From: Firm-08 sp045546995
GTDB lineage: Bacteria > Bacillota > Clostridia > Oscillospirales > QAKW01
DNA length: 64,000 bases
NCBI GenBank assembly: GCA_045546995.1
Contig: JAZQDW010000067.1
Coordinates: 4,951-68,950, forward strand
Direction: 5' to 3'
Shown here: positions 26,815 to 36,101 of the stretch, in pieces
How positions within the stretch are numbered: the first letter of the stretch is position 1
Layout: each line of letters begins with the position of its first letter
The notes under the pieces: model-generated
What the model saw: the letters and a program-made list of their open reading frames with translations, nothing else
Told to the model about the DNA's origin: nothing
Database searches by the model: none
Made by a program: the position numbers and the translations under genes

Positions 26815-27344
26815 AAAGGGTACTCCAAAACATAGGTGGTGATTTGGTGATATTCGGCCGTAGCCTTAATAACAAAACCGCGGGAAAGATACATCTGCAG
26901 ATGCTGATCACCGAAGATCTCGGTCAGCGGGGTCAGCCTCTCCCGTCTGCAATAGGCAATAAAATGATCGATCATTTTACCCGCCCAGCCCTGACCGCGA
27001 TGGTCGGGAGCCACCGCCATAATGTCAAGCACCGCAAAATCTCGGTAATAATATTGATCCAAAATCTGAAAACGATTCAGTTCCTCCAGCGCGGGCGGAC
27101 AGTCAAAATCCTCCTCCGGCGGGCTATCCCAGCGATACAGGCATAGCACACCCTCCAATGCATCGGATGGCGTGTAAAGCAATAGCTCTTTACAGTTCGA
27201 AAGATAGCCGTAAAAGAACTGATACAGCCATTGCCGTCCGTCGGAATGGCCGCGCAGGCAATGAGCAAAAGCAGGGTCGCCAAAAAAGCCATCGGCAAAC
27301 AGCTTTGCCGCCGTTTCGATTTGTTGCTCCTGCAATAATTGCAT
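26811..27344 (-). CDS. GNAT family N-acetyltransferase
   Basis: A 177-residue acetyltransferase with acetyl-CoA motif A at VAPDHRGQGWAGKMI (around residue 112-126), followed by a typical C-terminal strand-helix pair and YLSRGFVIKAT. The substrate is not evident. It is the first gene of a two-gene unit with the ABC-F ATPase (4-base ATGA overlap), so it may modify a small molecule or protein linked to translation, but that is only a context guess. Confidence 0.88.
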   Translation of the reverse strand: MQLLQEQQIETAAKLFADGFFGDPAFAHCLRGHSDGRQWLYQFFYGYLSNCKELLLYTPSDALEGVLCLYRWDSPPEEDFDCPPALEELNRFQILDQYYYRDFAVLDIMAVAPDHRGQGWAGKMIDHFIAYCRRERLTPLTEIFGDQHLQMYLSRGFVIKATAEYHQITTYVLEYPL

Positions 27345-27448
27345 CCAAACGCCCTCCTTTTTTCATAATAAACTCATTATAACACATTCTGCGTCGGTAT
27401 AAAACAGTTTTTTTGAGAAAAACTAACAGAAATCGAAGGAGGGATCGA

Positions 27449-28723
27449 ATGAAATATACGATTGCAAAAATCAATGCACAAATGATCTTAGACAGCCGAG
27501 GGATGCCGACCGTGCAGGCACGGGTAGAAACGAGTGACGGCGCCCTGGGTGTGGCGGCCGTTCCCAGCGGCGCCTCCACCGGAAAATATGAAGCGGTGGA
27601 AAAGCGAGACAAGCGGGAGGCATTCGGCGGCAAAGGGGTAAGCGATGCCATCGGAGGGATTTATGAAGAGATCGCTCCGGCGCTGGAAGGCAAAAACATT
27701 TTTGCCCAATGGGAGCTGGACCGTGCCATGATCGAGCTGGACGGAACCCCCGGCAAGGAGCGACTGGGAGCCAATGCCATACTGGCCGTTTCGCTGGCCT
27801 GCGCCCGCGCGGCGGCCGCCGCCAAGCAAAGTCCCCTGTTCCGTTATCTGGGAGGCCTGGATGCCTGCATTATGCCGGTACCGATGATGAACATTCTCAA
27901 CGGCGGCGCGCACGCTTCCAATGCCTTGGACTTTCAGGAATTTATGATTATGCCGGTAGGCGCGGACAGCTTTAGCGACGGACTGCAGATGGGGGTTGGC
28001 GTTTATCACGCCTTACGGCGATTATTAAAGGAAAAAGGGCTTTCCACCGCCGTGGGCGACGAGGGTGGCTTTGCCCCCGAGATTGACAGCGAATATACCG
28101 CCCTGGAGCTGCTTTGCGATGCGGTCACAGCCGCCGGATACCGCCCCGGAGAGGACGTGGTGTTTGCGCTGGACGCCGCCGCCTCGGAATGGATCAAGGG
28201 AGATCACTACCATCTGCCCAAGGCGGATCGGGAAATACAGGAGGCAGAACTTATGGAGCAGTATCGCCGTCTGTGCAGCGCTTTTCCCATTCGTTCTATT
28301 GAAGATCCCTTTGGGGAGGAATCCTTTGACGGATTTCGGCAGTTGACCCATCATTTTGCCGGTCAGGTGCAGATCGTGGGAGATGATCTATTCGTCACCA
28401 ACCCCAACCGTCTGCTACACGGCATTCAAAGCAGAAGCGCCAATGCCATTCTGATCAAACCCAATCAGGTGGGCACACTGAGCGAAACGATGGAAACAGT
28501 GCGGCTGGCCAAACGGCACGGATATCGCTGCATTATGTCCCATCGCAGCGGCGAAACGGAGGACACCACCATTGCTGACCTTGCCGTAGCGTTGGGATGC
28601 GGTCAGATCAAGACCGGCGCCCCCGCCAGAAGCGAGCGTGTCTGCAAATACAACCGTCTGCTGCGCATCGAGCAAATGTTGGGAAGCAGCGCCTACTATC
28701 CCGGACGGAGTGTGATGAACTGA
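27449..28723 (+). CDS. eno: Enolase
   Basis: A 424-residue phosphopyruvate hydratase. Hallmarks in order: ILDSRGMPTVQ, NGGAHASNALDFQEFMI, VGDEGGFAPEI, SIEDPFGEE (acidic Mg ligand), VGDDLFVTN, LIKPNQVGTLSE (catalytic Lys), SHRSGETEDTTIADLAV and IKTGAPARSERVCKYN. It converts 2-phosphoglycerate to phosphoenolpyruvate. ATG 27449 follows AAGGAGGG. The stop overlaps the next start by one base (TGATG), so it is translationally coupled to the ClpP/TepA-like protease, an unusual partner for enolase. Confidence 0.96.
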   Translation: MKYTIAKINAQMILDSRGMPTVQARVETSDGALGVAAVPSGASTGKYEAVEKRDKREAFGGKGVSDAIGGIYEEIAPALEGKNIFAQWELDRAMIELDGTPGKERLGANAILAVSLACARAAAAAKQSPLFRYLGGLDACIMPVPMMNILNGGAHASNALDFQEFMIMPVGADSFSDGLQMGVGVYHALRRLLKEKGLSTAVGDEGGFAPEIDSEYTALELLCDAVTAAGYRPGEDVVFALDAAASEWIKGDHYHLPKADREIQEAELMEQYRRLCSAFPIRSIEDPFGEESFDGFRQLTHHFAGQVQIVGDDLFVTNPNRLLHGIQSRSANAILIKPNQVGTLSETMETVRLAKRHGYRCIMSHRSGETEDTTIADLAVALGCGQIKTGAPARSERVCKYNRLLRIEQMLGSSAYYPGRSVMN

Positions 28724-29400
28724 TGTGTGAAATGGATACGCCGGAAGAGGCGCCCCTTTCCCCTGCGGAGGACAATGGAATCATTACCACGGCCGGCGGG
28801 ATTCAGGCGTTGACCATCATCGGCCAAATCGAAGGGCATTATATTTTGCCCGGACAAAACAAAACCACCAAATACGAGCACGTATTGCCCGCGCTGGTGG
28901 AGATGGAGGAAAACGAAGCCGTCAAGGGTCTGTTGATCTTGCTGAACACGGTGGGCGGCGACGTGGAGGCGGGGCTGGCCATTGCAGAGATGATCGCCTC
29001 CATGACCAAGCCCACCGTTTCCCTGGTGCTTGGCGGTGGCCACTCCATCGGCGTACCGCTGGCGGTGGCGGCAAAGCGCTCCTTTATCGTCCCCAGCGCC
29101 ACCATGACCATGCATCCGGTACGCACTACAGGGCTGGTCATCGGTGTGCCGCAGACCTTCCGTTTTTTTGACAAGATGCAGGACCGCATCTCCGATTTTA
29201 TCTGCGCCCATTCCAATATTTCCCGTTCCGTCTTACAGCAAATGATCCGCAACGTAGGAGAGCTTGTCAACGACATGGGAACGGTTTTGGACGGTCGGCA
29301 GGCGGTGGAATACGGTCTGATCGATGCCGCCGGCGGATTGGGCGAGGCATTGGATGCACTGTACGAAATGATCGGTACGGCGGATGAGCAGAAAAGCTGA
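28723..29400 (+). CDS. ClpP-like serine protease, TepA/YmfB group
   Basis: A 225-residue ClpP-fold protein beginning MCEMDTPEEAP. NTVGGDVEAGLAIAEMI matches the NSPGGxV-type substrate groove; the probable nucleophile Ser is in LGGGHSIGVPLA, and the His is in ATMTMHPVRTTG. TepA proteins of Bacillus are ClpP-related translocation-enhancing proteins and normally sit near the DNA translocase gene spoIIIE, which is not seen here. It starts inside the enolase stop codon. Confidence 0.88.
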   Translation: MCEMDTPEEAPLSPAEDNGIITTAGGIQALTIIGQIEGHYILPGQNKTTKYEHVLPALVEMEENEAVKGLLILLNTVGGDVEAGLAIAEMIASMTKPTVSLVLGGGHSIGVPLAVAAKRSFIVPSATMTMHPVRTTGLVIGVPQTFRFFDKMQDRISDFICAHSNISRSVLQQMIRNVGELVNDMGTVLDGRQAVEYGLIDAAGGLGEALDALYEMIGTADEQKS

Positions 29401-29474
29401 CGGAGCAATAACCGCCTATCTTACCTTGTAATTATGCACAATTTTAAAATGCTTTTCTTGTACACTTTTTCATA

Positions 29475-29503
29475 TTGTATAGGTTGGTAAAATATGGTAA
29501 AAT
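29475..29503 (+). promoter_or_regulatory. Promoter of leader element A
   Basis: TTGTAT (29475-29480), 17 bases, TAAAAT (29498-29503). The same boxes and spacing are kept in copy B. Confidence 0.6.
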
Positions 29504-29537
29504 AAAATTACAGAAATCTATGAAAGAGGTGAGCCCC

Positions 29538-29606
29538 ATGGTAATAGACTGTTCCGTGATCGGTTGCAGTTCCTTTCGTGCGGCTCATTTTTCTTTCCAC
29601 CGGTAG
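29538..29606 (+). CDS. 22-residue leader peptide, copy A
   Basis: ATG at 29538 lies after GAAAGAGGTG. The peptide begins MVIDCSVIGC, continues SSFRAA and ends HFSFHR. It has two Cys, four Ser, three Phe and two His and no hydrophobic stretch. The second copy at 50410-50478 encodes the same peptide except Ala for Val at position 2, with a single base change over 69 nt. A terminator hairpin begins 14 bases after the stop codon, as in attenuator leaders. It may be a regulatory leader peptide, a signal precursor, or a small ORF translated for position only. No known peptide family is recognised. Confidence 0.6.
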   Translation: MVIDCSVIGCSSFRAAHFSFHR

Positions 29607-29619
29607 AACCAAACAAGCC

Positions 29620-29656
29620 AAAGCGCAAGGGGGCTGTAGCCACCCTTGCGCTTTTT
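29620..29656 (+). terminator. Terminator inside leader element A, upstream of rhs
   Basis: A 12-bp stem AAAGCGCAAGGG/CCCTTGCGCTTT with an 11-base loop and T5. It stands between the leader promoter and the rhs start at 29691, so rhs expression must pass it. Confidence 0.9.
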
Positions 29657-29690
29657 ACATATTCATTATTGCTTAGAAAGGAGCAAAAAA

Positions 29691-32600
29691 ATGAAAACAA
29701 AGTTATGGCTACGCAGTATTTCTTGGCTTGTTTGTTTACTGCTGATCACTCAATGCTGTACTTTTGCGGTTTCTGCCGAAACGGAAACTGTAGCCACTGA
29801 AGCAACAGAAGAGCCTGTGCAGATCGAAGGCGAGTTGATCCAAAAGCGCACGGCGAATGAAAAATACTTTATGCGCAGTGACCAAAGTATTCTGGCGGCG
29901 GTTTATCCGAATGCCGTTCATTATAAGGACGTGGATGGCACCTGGAAAGAGATCGACAACCGCTTAACTGAATCCACCGATGGTGCAGAGACGGTATTTT
30001 CCAACACCGTCAATGCGCTGAACGTCAAATTTGCCAAAAAAGCAAAAGATGGTAAGTTGGTGAAGCTTCATTATGAAGATACCAAAATTGCTTGGTACTT
30101 AAATGGCGCCGCCAAAACCACCGCCACCCCATTGGAAAACGACTGGCCGGAGCAAACGGATCCTACGGCAGTGATTGGCAATCAATCCGCCGTCTTATAT
30201 GAAAATATTTTACCGAAAGTAGATCTGGAATATCTGCTCATCGGTGATGAACTGAAGGAAAATATTGTCTTAAAAGACCGCACGGCCATAGGTACCTACA
30301 CCTTTACCTATGAAACGGGCGCGCTTACAATGACCCTTTCCGACAATATGATCACTCTTTGGCAAGGGGATAAGGCGGTTCTGTTTTTGAACGCGCCTCT
30401 GATGACCGATGCCGCCGGCAACACAAGTGATGCCATTACGCTTTCTTTGCGGCCGGAAAAGGAAAACGAAAATAATCACGTTTATACGGTTTCCGTCACC
30501 CCCGATGCCGAATGGCTGAACGCCGCCAGGCGTGTATATCCCGTCAAGGTGGATCCTTCCCTGACCACCGAGCAGACCTATGAAAACATAATGGACACCT
30601 ACGTCAGCAAGTTGGCTCCCGGGTCTAATTATACAGATGAGATCACGTTCCGTGTTGGCAAGGATGCATCCACCAATGATGTCTATCGGGCGTTTCTAAA
30701 GTTTGATCTTCCCACGGATATCGGCGAAAGCGATCGTGTGGTAAATGCTACCCTAAATCTGTATCCCGATCCACGATTGACCCATCTGGATACCCTGAAT
30801 GCCATGGCATCACAGCGTCCCGTGTTGCAGGCGCACGCCGTCCAAGAGACGTGGGCTACAAACGAGATCACGTGGGGCAATCAACCCGAGACGGACAGCG
30901 ATATGCTGGATTATGAGATCGTTGAGGCCAAAAACGGCTCAGAAGATGCCACCCGTTGGTACGGATGGAATATTACCTCCTTGGTGGATGATTGGTATAC
31001 CTCCGGTGTCAATAACGGTGTGATGCTGAAACTGGATAATGAATCCGGTTATACCGGCAATACGGTTGCCAAATTCTGTTCTTCGGAATTTAATTTGCTG
31101 GAAGATGATAATTCAATCGTATTCCCCTTGGTCAGTATTACCTATCTTAATATGCTGGGTCTGGAGGACTATTGGACGTATCATTCTTTGGATGCCGGCG
31201 TGGGCGGTACTGCCTACGTCAATGATTTTACCGGTGGCCTGACGATCGTGACTCCTGTGGCATCGGTAGACAGCGCTCACACGCCGCTGAACGTGTCGCT
31301 GGTCTATTCTCCCGGCTCTAACGATGCAAGCATCAATGCGCTGAACGTGGGCAATCATTTTATGCTCAATCTGCAGTGCTACGTAAAGCCGGTCACGATC
31401 GGCGACGTTCAAAAATATAAATACGTCGATGGGGACGGCACCACCCACTATTTTGCACAAAAAAATAATAAATGGACGGATGAAAGCGGCCAGGACCTGA
31501 CCCTATCAATGGGCGACGGATATTATACCATACGGGATAAAAAAGATAATCTCCTGCGCTTTTATGCAGATACCGGCCGCCTGTGTAATATTAAAGACAG
31601 CGTGGGCAATAATACCCAATTGTATTATACGGTGGTGAACGGAAAATACTATCTCTCCTCCGTCACCAACGGTACCCACACCATCACCTTTACCCGTGAC
31701 AGTAACAACCGTTTGTCGCGCGTGTATTATCCCGATGCCGACGGAACCAACGATCAGCGCTTTGCACAGATCACCTATACGGCATCTAAAAATGGCATTT
31801 ACCATTTGACACAATATATTCAGCAGGGCACCACATTGACCCCGACCCACATCGTCAGCTTCCCCTGTGATCATAACGTGGTCAGTCGGATCATCAGTTG
31901 TCCGTATGATGCAGATCGGGCAGATGGTGCCGCATTAAGCGGAACGGCATTGATCTTCGGTTATACCAACGAAGGGAATCTGTCTGAGCACCGTCGACGT
32001 ATCACCTCTTATAAGATGGTGCCTTACGTAAACGGCACCCTGCAATCCAATCAACCGGAATACCATTATGCGGTCACTTATCATCGCAATGCTACGCGTT
32101 TTACCTCTCAAATTGCAGGAGATAGCGGTGTATTTAGTAATGAACTCTACACCTTTGATGCATTGGGCAGAACACGCTCGGCCCAGGATCAGGACGGCTA
32201 TGCCACCTATCAGGAGCACGGCATCAGCGGTGGCGCCAAGAATAAGGTCACCTTTACCTCCGATACACGCCGCCACGTTGCAAATCTTCTGAAAAATCAC
32301 AGCTTTGAAAAGGGCGATGCCACCACCCTGACCCAATGGGCAAAAATCGGCAACAGCGGCGATAATGCAGCCATTAAAGGGACTGCCGATAACGAGCCGG
32401 TCTTTGTCGGCACAAAGGCAATGAAGGTATATAAAAATGATGCCGCCCAAACCGTCAATTCCTCGGTGCGGCAGGCCATTACGCTGACAAAGGGCAAAAA
32501 ATATACCCTCTCCGCCTATGTCTACACCGATTTGACCACCCTTTCCACTTCCGGCTATACCGGCGCATTTTTGTGCGTAGAAACGGCGGATTATTCACCC

Positions 32601-35600
32601 CAGAGCTATTGTCACAATATTATCAGTGACGGCGCTTGGTCACGCCATTTTGTCACCATCGACCTGACCGGGAACGTGGATATGGCAACCAGTGAAACGT
32701 TTTACGTTTATCTTGGTATTGAGCGAGCAAAGGGTGCGGTATATTTTGACGGTGTCCAACTGGAAGAGGGCGGCTCGGTCAATTCCTATAACCTGATCGA
32801 AAACGCCGGCTTTGAGGACAGCACGGACACCGCCTGGATCGGTACCGAGCTGCAAAGCGGCGATGGCCGCACCACCGATTCCTCCCGTGTGGGATACTTC
32901 TATAAAATGGTCGGCAACAGTAAAACGTCCAAAAAGCTGGCCCGGACCGTCACCGTCAGCGGTAAACAGGGCGATGGCATAACGGCAGGTGCCTTTATTC
33001 GCAACTTCGGCCTGCCCAATAAGGATACCTATCATAACGGCACCAAACAGGATTGTGCCATCACGTTGGAAATTTGCCATTCCGACGGTTCCTCCCAATT
33101 TGTCACCCAAAGTGCGGAAAATGAGGTCGATCATTGGCAATACGTTTGCCTGGGAGCTGTTGCCGAGGAGAATTATACACAGCTTAAACTGTATCTAAAG
33201 TTCATTTATAACGGCAATACCGCATATTTTGATGACGTCGGTCTGTATCGGGACACCTTCGGGCAAAGCCTGACCTACGATGAAAAGGGCAACGTTACCA
33301 CCGTGGTAGATATGGCCAATAATACCAAAAACATCATCACCGACGGTAATAACGATATGACCTCCTATACGGACGGCGAGGGCAACGAGTATACCTTCGA
33401 GTATGACGGTGGAAACAGTGCGACGAAAAAGCATCTGCTGACCAAGGTGACCGATCCTTTGGACGATCAAACGGCATATACGTATGATGCAAAGGGCAAC
33501 GTTACCAAGACCACCTTAACGGATGCGGCGGGTAATATGACGATGTCCGCCTCCACCGCCTATACGGCAGATGGACATTACGTTGCAAGTCAGACGGATG
33601 CGGCAGGTATGTCCATTCGTTATAATCGTTCAACCGTGGACGGACGGGTAAATGACGTTCGTGCACCGTTGCCCGACGGTTATGATCTTAAAACTAGTTA
33701 TACCTACGATCCGCTTACCAAGGAGACGGTGGGCGTTGAAGTGGCAACCGATATTCCCTACGGTGGCGAACACCGTTCTTTGCCCGCCAACGTAACCTAT
33801 GCTTATGACCGTGGCAATTTGACGGATATCGTCCGTAAGGCTGACACAACCAAGCAGATGGGCTATCATATGACCTACGATAACGTTGGCAAACGCACCG
33901 GCGTGTATTGGTCGGGCAAAACCAACACCCAATCGCTGTTGCAATCCGCCACTTATAAAGATTTTGGTGCAGTGGATACCGTTACCTACGGCAATGGCCA
34001 AACCTTGTCTTATACCTACAACAACGCAGGCTTGGTCACTGAAAAGGCATATAATAATACGCCGGTGGTAAAATACGACTACAATGCAAACTATGCCCTC
34101 GGTGCCGCCGCCTATTATCGCCCGGTCAGCAACACCTGGGAGCGTACCAACTACTTTTATGACCTGGCAGGCCGGATCTCCGAAACTAAGGATACCCGCG
34201 GTCTCAGCACCGGCGCCTATTCGTATGATAAAAACAATCGTCTGCTCTCCTATCGGTCGGTCTTGGAGGATGCCCACGTAGATCTTGGGTATACTACGCG
34301 CTATACCTATTTGGCCGATAACACGCTCAAATCCATCTGTCTGGATCCCGATGGCGGATATGAAAGCGGTACGATGCGGTACGGCTATGATGGGATCGGG
34401 CGACTGTATATCAAGAGATTATCGCTGGATAGTATGGACAATTCTTTCAGAATAGACTATACTTATAAGCAGAATGAGGACGGTTCCCGTACCACCCGAC
34501 CTTCCACTACCTCTTACAAGGGTATATACAATGGTACCACCGTGGAGGGTTCGTACTACAGCACCTATTATGACGACGGCAAAATTGCCTCTCATCGGGT
34601 CATCGATAACAACGGTACAAAAACCACGGCATTTGAATATGATGCATTGGGGCAACTTACTTCCACCGATGACGGCACCGACGAATACACCTATTCCTAC
34701 GATGCCGGTGGCAACCTCACCGCAAAAACCTTCACCACTTCGGCAGATGACAGCGATTATACTGCCACCTATACCTACGACAGCAACTTTTCCGACCTGT
34801 TGACCGGATATGCCAAAACCGAGGACGGTGTCACCACCACCCGCACCTATAATTATACTGCGAGCAATGGTACCAAATTTGTCAATCCCGTTTCCATTAC
34901 CGAAACCAACGGCACCACCAGCAGTGTGATGCAGCTTGGTTGGCGGCAGGGCCGGACGTTGGAAAGCATTACCACCGATGCCGGTACCGTTCGCTATGAG
35001 TACAATGAAAACGGTCAGCGTATTTTGCGACAACTGGTCAACGGCGCCAAACGGGAATACTATTACAACGGCACGCAGTTGGAGTATATCAAGATCCTTA
35101 CGGCGGCGGGTAACCTGACAAGCACGATGCGTTATATTTATAATGCAAACGGTCAGGCGGAATATATTCTGTACATTACCAAAGGCAATGCAAAAACTCC
35201 CGCGGCCTACAACCTGTACTACATTCTGCGAGATAACACGGGCGTGATCCAAAAGCTCATCAAGGTGCGCGCGGCAAGTTCTACCTCTGTCACCCCCACC
35301 TTGTCCGTGGCAGTGGAATATAAGTACGACCCCTACGGTAAGCTTCTGTCTATCACCAAGGCCAGCGGCGAGAGCGTTGGCACCTACAACCCCCTCGTTT
35401 ATAAGGACTATATCTGGGACAGCGAGACTGATTGGTACTACTGCAACAGCCGTTATTACGATCCCGAAACGGGCAGATGGATCAATGCGGATGCATATTT
35501 AACTACGGAACAAAGTATTACCGATACCAATATGTTTTTGTATTGCGGAAATAATCCTGTTCTTTTTGAAGATGCTAGTGGAAATAGGTACGCTGTTTCC

Positions 35601-36101
35601 GCTTCGCAAATAGAAGACGAAACATGGGAGGAGAGAGGCTATTCATGTGATCATATGAATAAGCAAAGTGGTCGTGGGCTCAATCCATCCCACAGAGAAG
35701 AACTTCCGACAGGAGAACGACTCATATATTATACAGTTGGAAACAGCAAGGTTGTTACACCGAAATCTTTAGGAAAAAATACAATTATTATCAAGGATGT
35801 GAGAAATAATAGCCTTGACCCAGGAAATGCAAATATGCAAATTGTAGATTCGTACAAATACACTCGTCGTCAAAATGAATTAAGGATTAATATTCTTAAT
35901 AGTATGCTACATTATTGCCAAAGAGTTCCAAATTCCGGTAATGGATGGATTAGAAGTGTTCCATCGATGCTGTGGGAGTGGGATTTGCACAATTTGGCAC
36001 ACGACTTGTATCTTAAGCGATCAAGTAGCGGAAGCGTTGATCTTGATAATAAATCAGAAGATTGGGGGATCATTCAACATATATGGTACGCAATTTCTTG
36101 A
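29691..36101 (+). CDS. Secreted Rhs/YD-repeat polymorphic toxin-type protein
   Basis: A 2136-residue protein. The ATG at 29691 follows AGAAAGGAG. It has a signal peptide (basic KTKLWLR, hydrophobic core, likely cut after AVSA). Next comes a beta-rich N-terminal part with a DNRLRE-type segment (~300-460). Two carbohydrate-binding-like segments follow, beginning NLLKNHSFEKGD and NLIENAGFEDST (~860-1180). Many YD repeats (YTYDAKGNVTK and similar, ~1190-1890) lead to the RHS-associated core (YYCNSRYYDPETGRWI, ending near residue 1965). The last ~170 residues are AT-rich, unlike the rest, and match no domain I recognise; by family analogy they are the variable toxin. The stop overlaps a membrane-protein gene. 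It sits behind leader element A. Confidence 0.92.
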   Translation: MKTKLWLRSISWLVCLLLITQCCTFAVSAETETVATEATEEPVQIEGELIQKRTANEKYFMRSDQSILAAVYPNAVHYKDVDGTWKEIDNRLTESTDGAETVFSNTVNALNVKFAKKAKDGKLVKLHYEDTKIAWYLNGAAKTTATPLENDWPEQTDPTAVIGNQSAVLYENILPKVDLEYLLIGDELKENIVLKDRTAIGTYTFTYETGALTMTLSDNMITLWQGDKAVLFLNAPLMTDAAGNTSDAITLSLRPEKENENNHVYTVSVTPDAEWLNAARRVYPVKVDPSLTTEQTYENIMDTYVSKLAPGSNYTDEITFRVGKDASTNDVYRAFLKFDLPTDIGESDRVVNATLNLYPDPRLTHLDTLNAMASQRPVLQAHAVQETWATNEITWGNQPETDSDMLDYEIVEAKNGSEDATRWYGWNITSLVDDWYTSGVNNGVMLKLDNESGYTGNTVAKFCSSEFNLLEDDNSIVFPLVSITYLNMLGLEDYWTYHSLDAGVGGTAYVNDFTGGLTIVTPVASVDSAHTPLNVSLVYSPGSNDASINALNVGNHFMLNLQCYVKPVTIGDVQKYKYVDGDGTTHYFAQKNNKWTDESGQDLTLSMGDGYYTIRDKKDNLLRFYADTGRLCNIKDSVGNNTQLYYTVVNGKYYLSSVTNGTHTITFTRDSNNRLSRVYYPDADGTNDQRFAQITYTASKNGIYHLTQYIQQGTTLTPTHIVSFPCDHNVVSRIISCPYDADRADGAALSGTALIFGYTNEGNLSEHRRRITSYKMVPYVNGTLQSNQPEYHYAVTYHRNATRFTSQIAGDSGVFSNELYTFDALGRTRSAQDQDGYATYQEHGISGGAKNKVTFTSDTRRHVANLLKNHSFEKGDATTLTQWAKIGNSGDNAAIKGTADNEPVFVGTKAMKVYKNDAAQTVNSSVRQAITLTKGKKYTLSAYVYTDLTTLSTSGYTGAFLCVETADYSPQSYCHNIISDGAWSRHFVTIDLTGNVDMATSETFYVYLGIERAKGAVYFDGVQLEEGGSVNSYNLIENAGFEDSTDTAWIGTELQSGDGRTTDSSRVGYFYKMVGNSKTSKKLARTVTVSGKQGDGITAGAFIRNFGLPNKDTYHNGTKQDCAITLEICHSDGSSQFVTQSAENEVDHWQYVCLGAVAEENYTQLKLYLKFIYNGNTAYFDDVGLYRDTFGQSLTYDEKGNVTTVVDMANNTKNIITDGNNDMTSYTDGEGNEYTFEYDGGNSATKKHLLTKVTDPLDDQTAYTYDAKGNVTKTTLTDAAGNMTMSASTAYTADGHYVASQTDAAGMSIRYNRSTVDGRVNDVRAPLPDGYDLKTSYTYDPLTKETVGVEVATDIPYGGEHRSLPANVTYAYDRGNLTDIVRKADTTKQMGYHMTYDNVGKRTGVYWSGKTNTQSLLQSATYKDFGAVDTVTYGNGQTLSYTYNNAGLVTEKAYNNTPVVKYDYNANYALGAAAYYRPVSNTWERTNYFYDLAGRISETKDTRGLSTGAYSYDKNNRLLSYRSVLEDAHVDLGYTTRYTYLADNTLKSICLDPDGGYESGTMRYGYDGIGRLYIKRLSLDSMDNSFRIDYTYKQNEDGSRTTRPSTTSYKGIYNGTTVEGSYYSTYYDDGKIASHRVIDNNGTKTTAFEYDALGQLTSTDDGTDEYTYSYDAGGNLTAKTFTTSADDSDYTATYTYDSNFSDLLTGYAKTEDGVTTTRTYNYTASNGTKFVNPVSITETNGTTSSVMQLGWRQGRTLESITTDAGTVRYEYNENGQRILRQLVNGAKREYYYNGTQLEYIKILTAAGNLTSTMRYIYNANGQAEYILYITKGNAKTPAAYNLYYILRDNTGVIQKLIKVRAASSTSVTPTLSVAVEYKYDPYGKLLSITKASGESVGTYNPLVYKDYIWDSETDWYYCNSRYYDPETGRWINADAYLTTEQSITDTNMFLYCGNNPVLFEDASGNRYAVSASQIEDETWEERGYSCDHMNKQSGRGLNPSHREELPTGERLIYYTVGNSKVVTPKSLGKNTIIIKDVRNNSLDPGNANMQIVDSYKYTRRQNELRINILNSMLHYCQRVPNSGNGWIRSVPSMLWEWDLHNLAHDLYLKRSSSGSVDLDNKSEDWGIIQHIWYAIS

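Larger units (their letters stand above)
29436..29663 (+). repeat. Leader element, copy A (promoter + 22-codon ORF + terminator)
   Basis: About 228 bp nearly identical to the reverse complement of 50354-50580. It contains a promoter, the 22-codon ORF and a strong terminator, and lies just before the rhs gene. Most differences between the copies lie outside the small ORF, for example in the six bases between ribosome site and ATG. Whether it moves as a unit is unknown; it marks the outer end of each accessory island. Confidence 0.85.
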
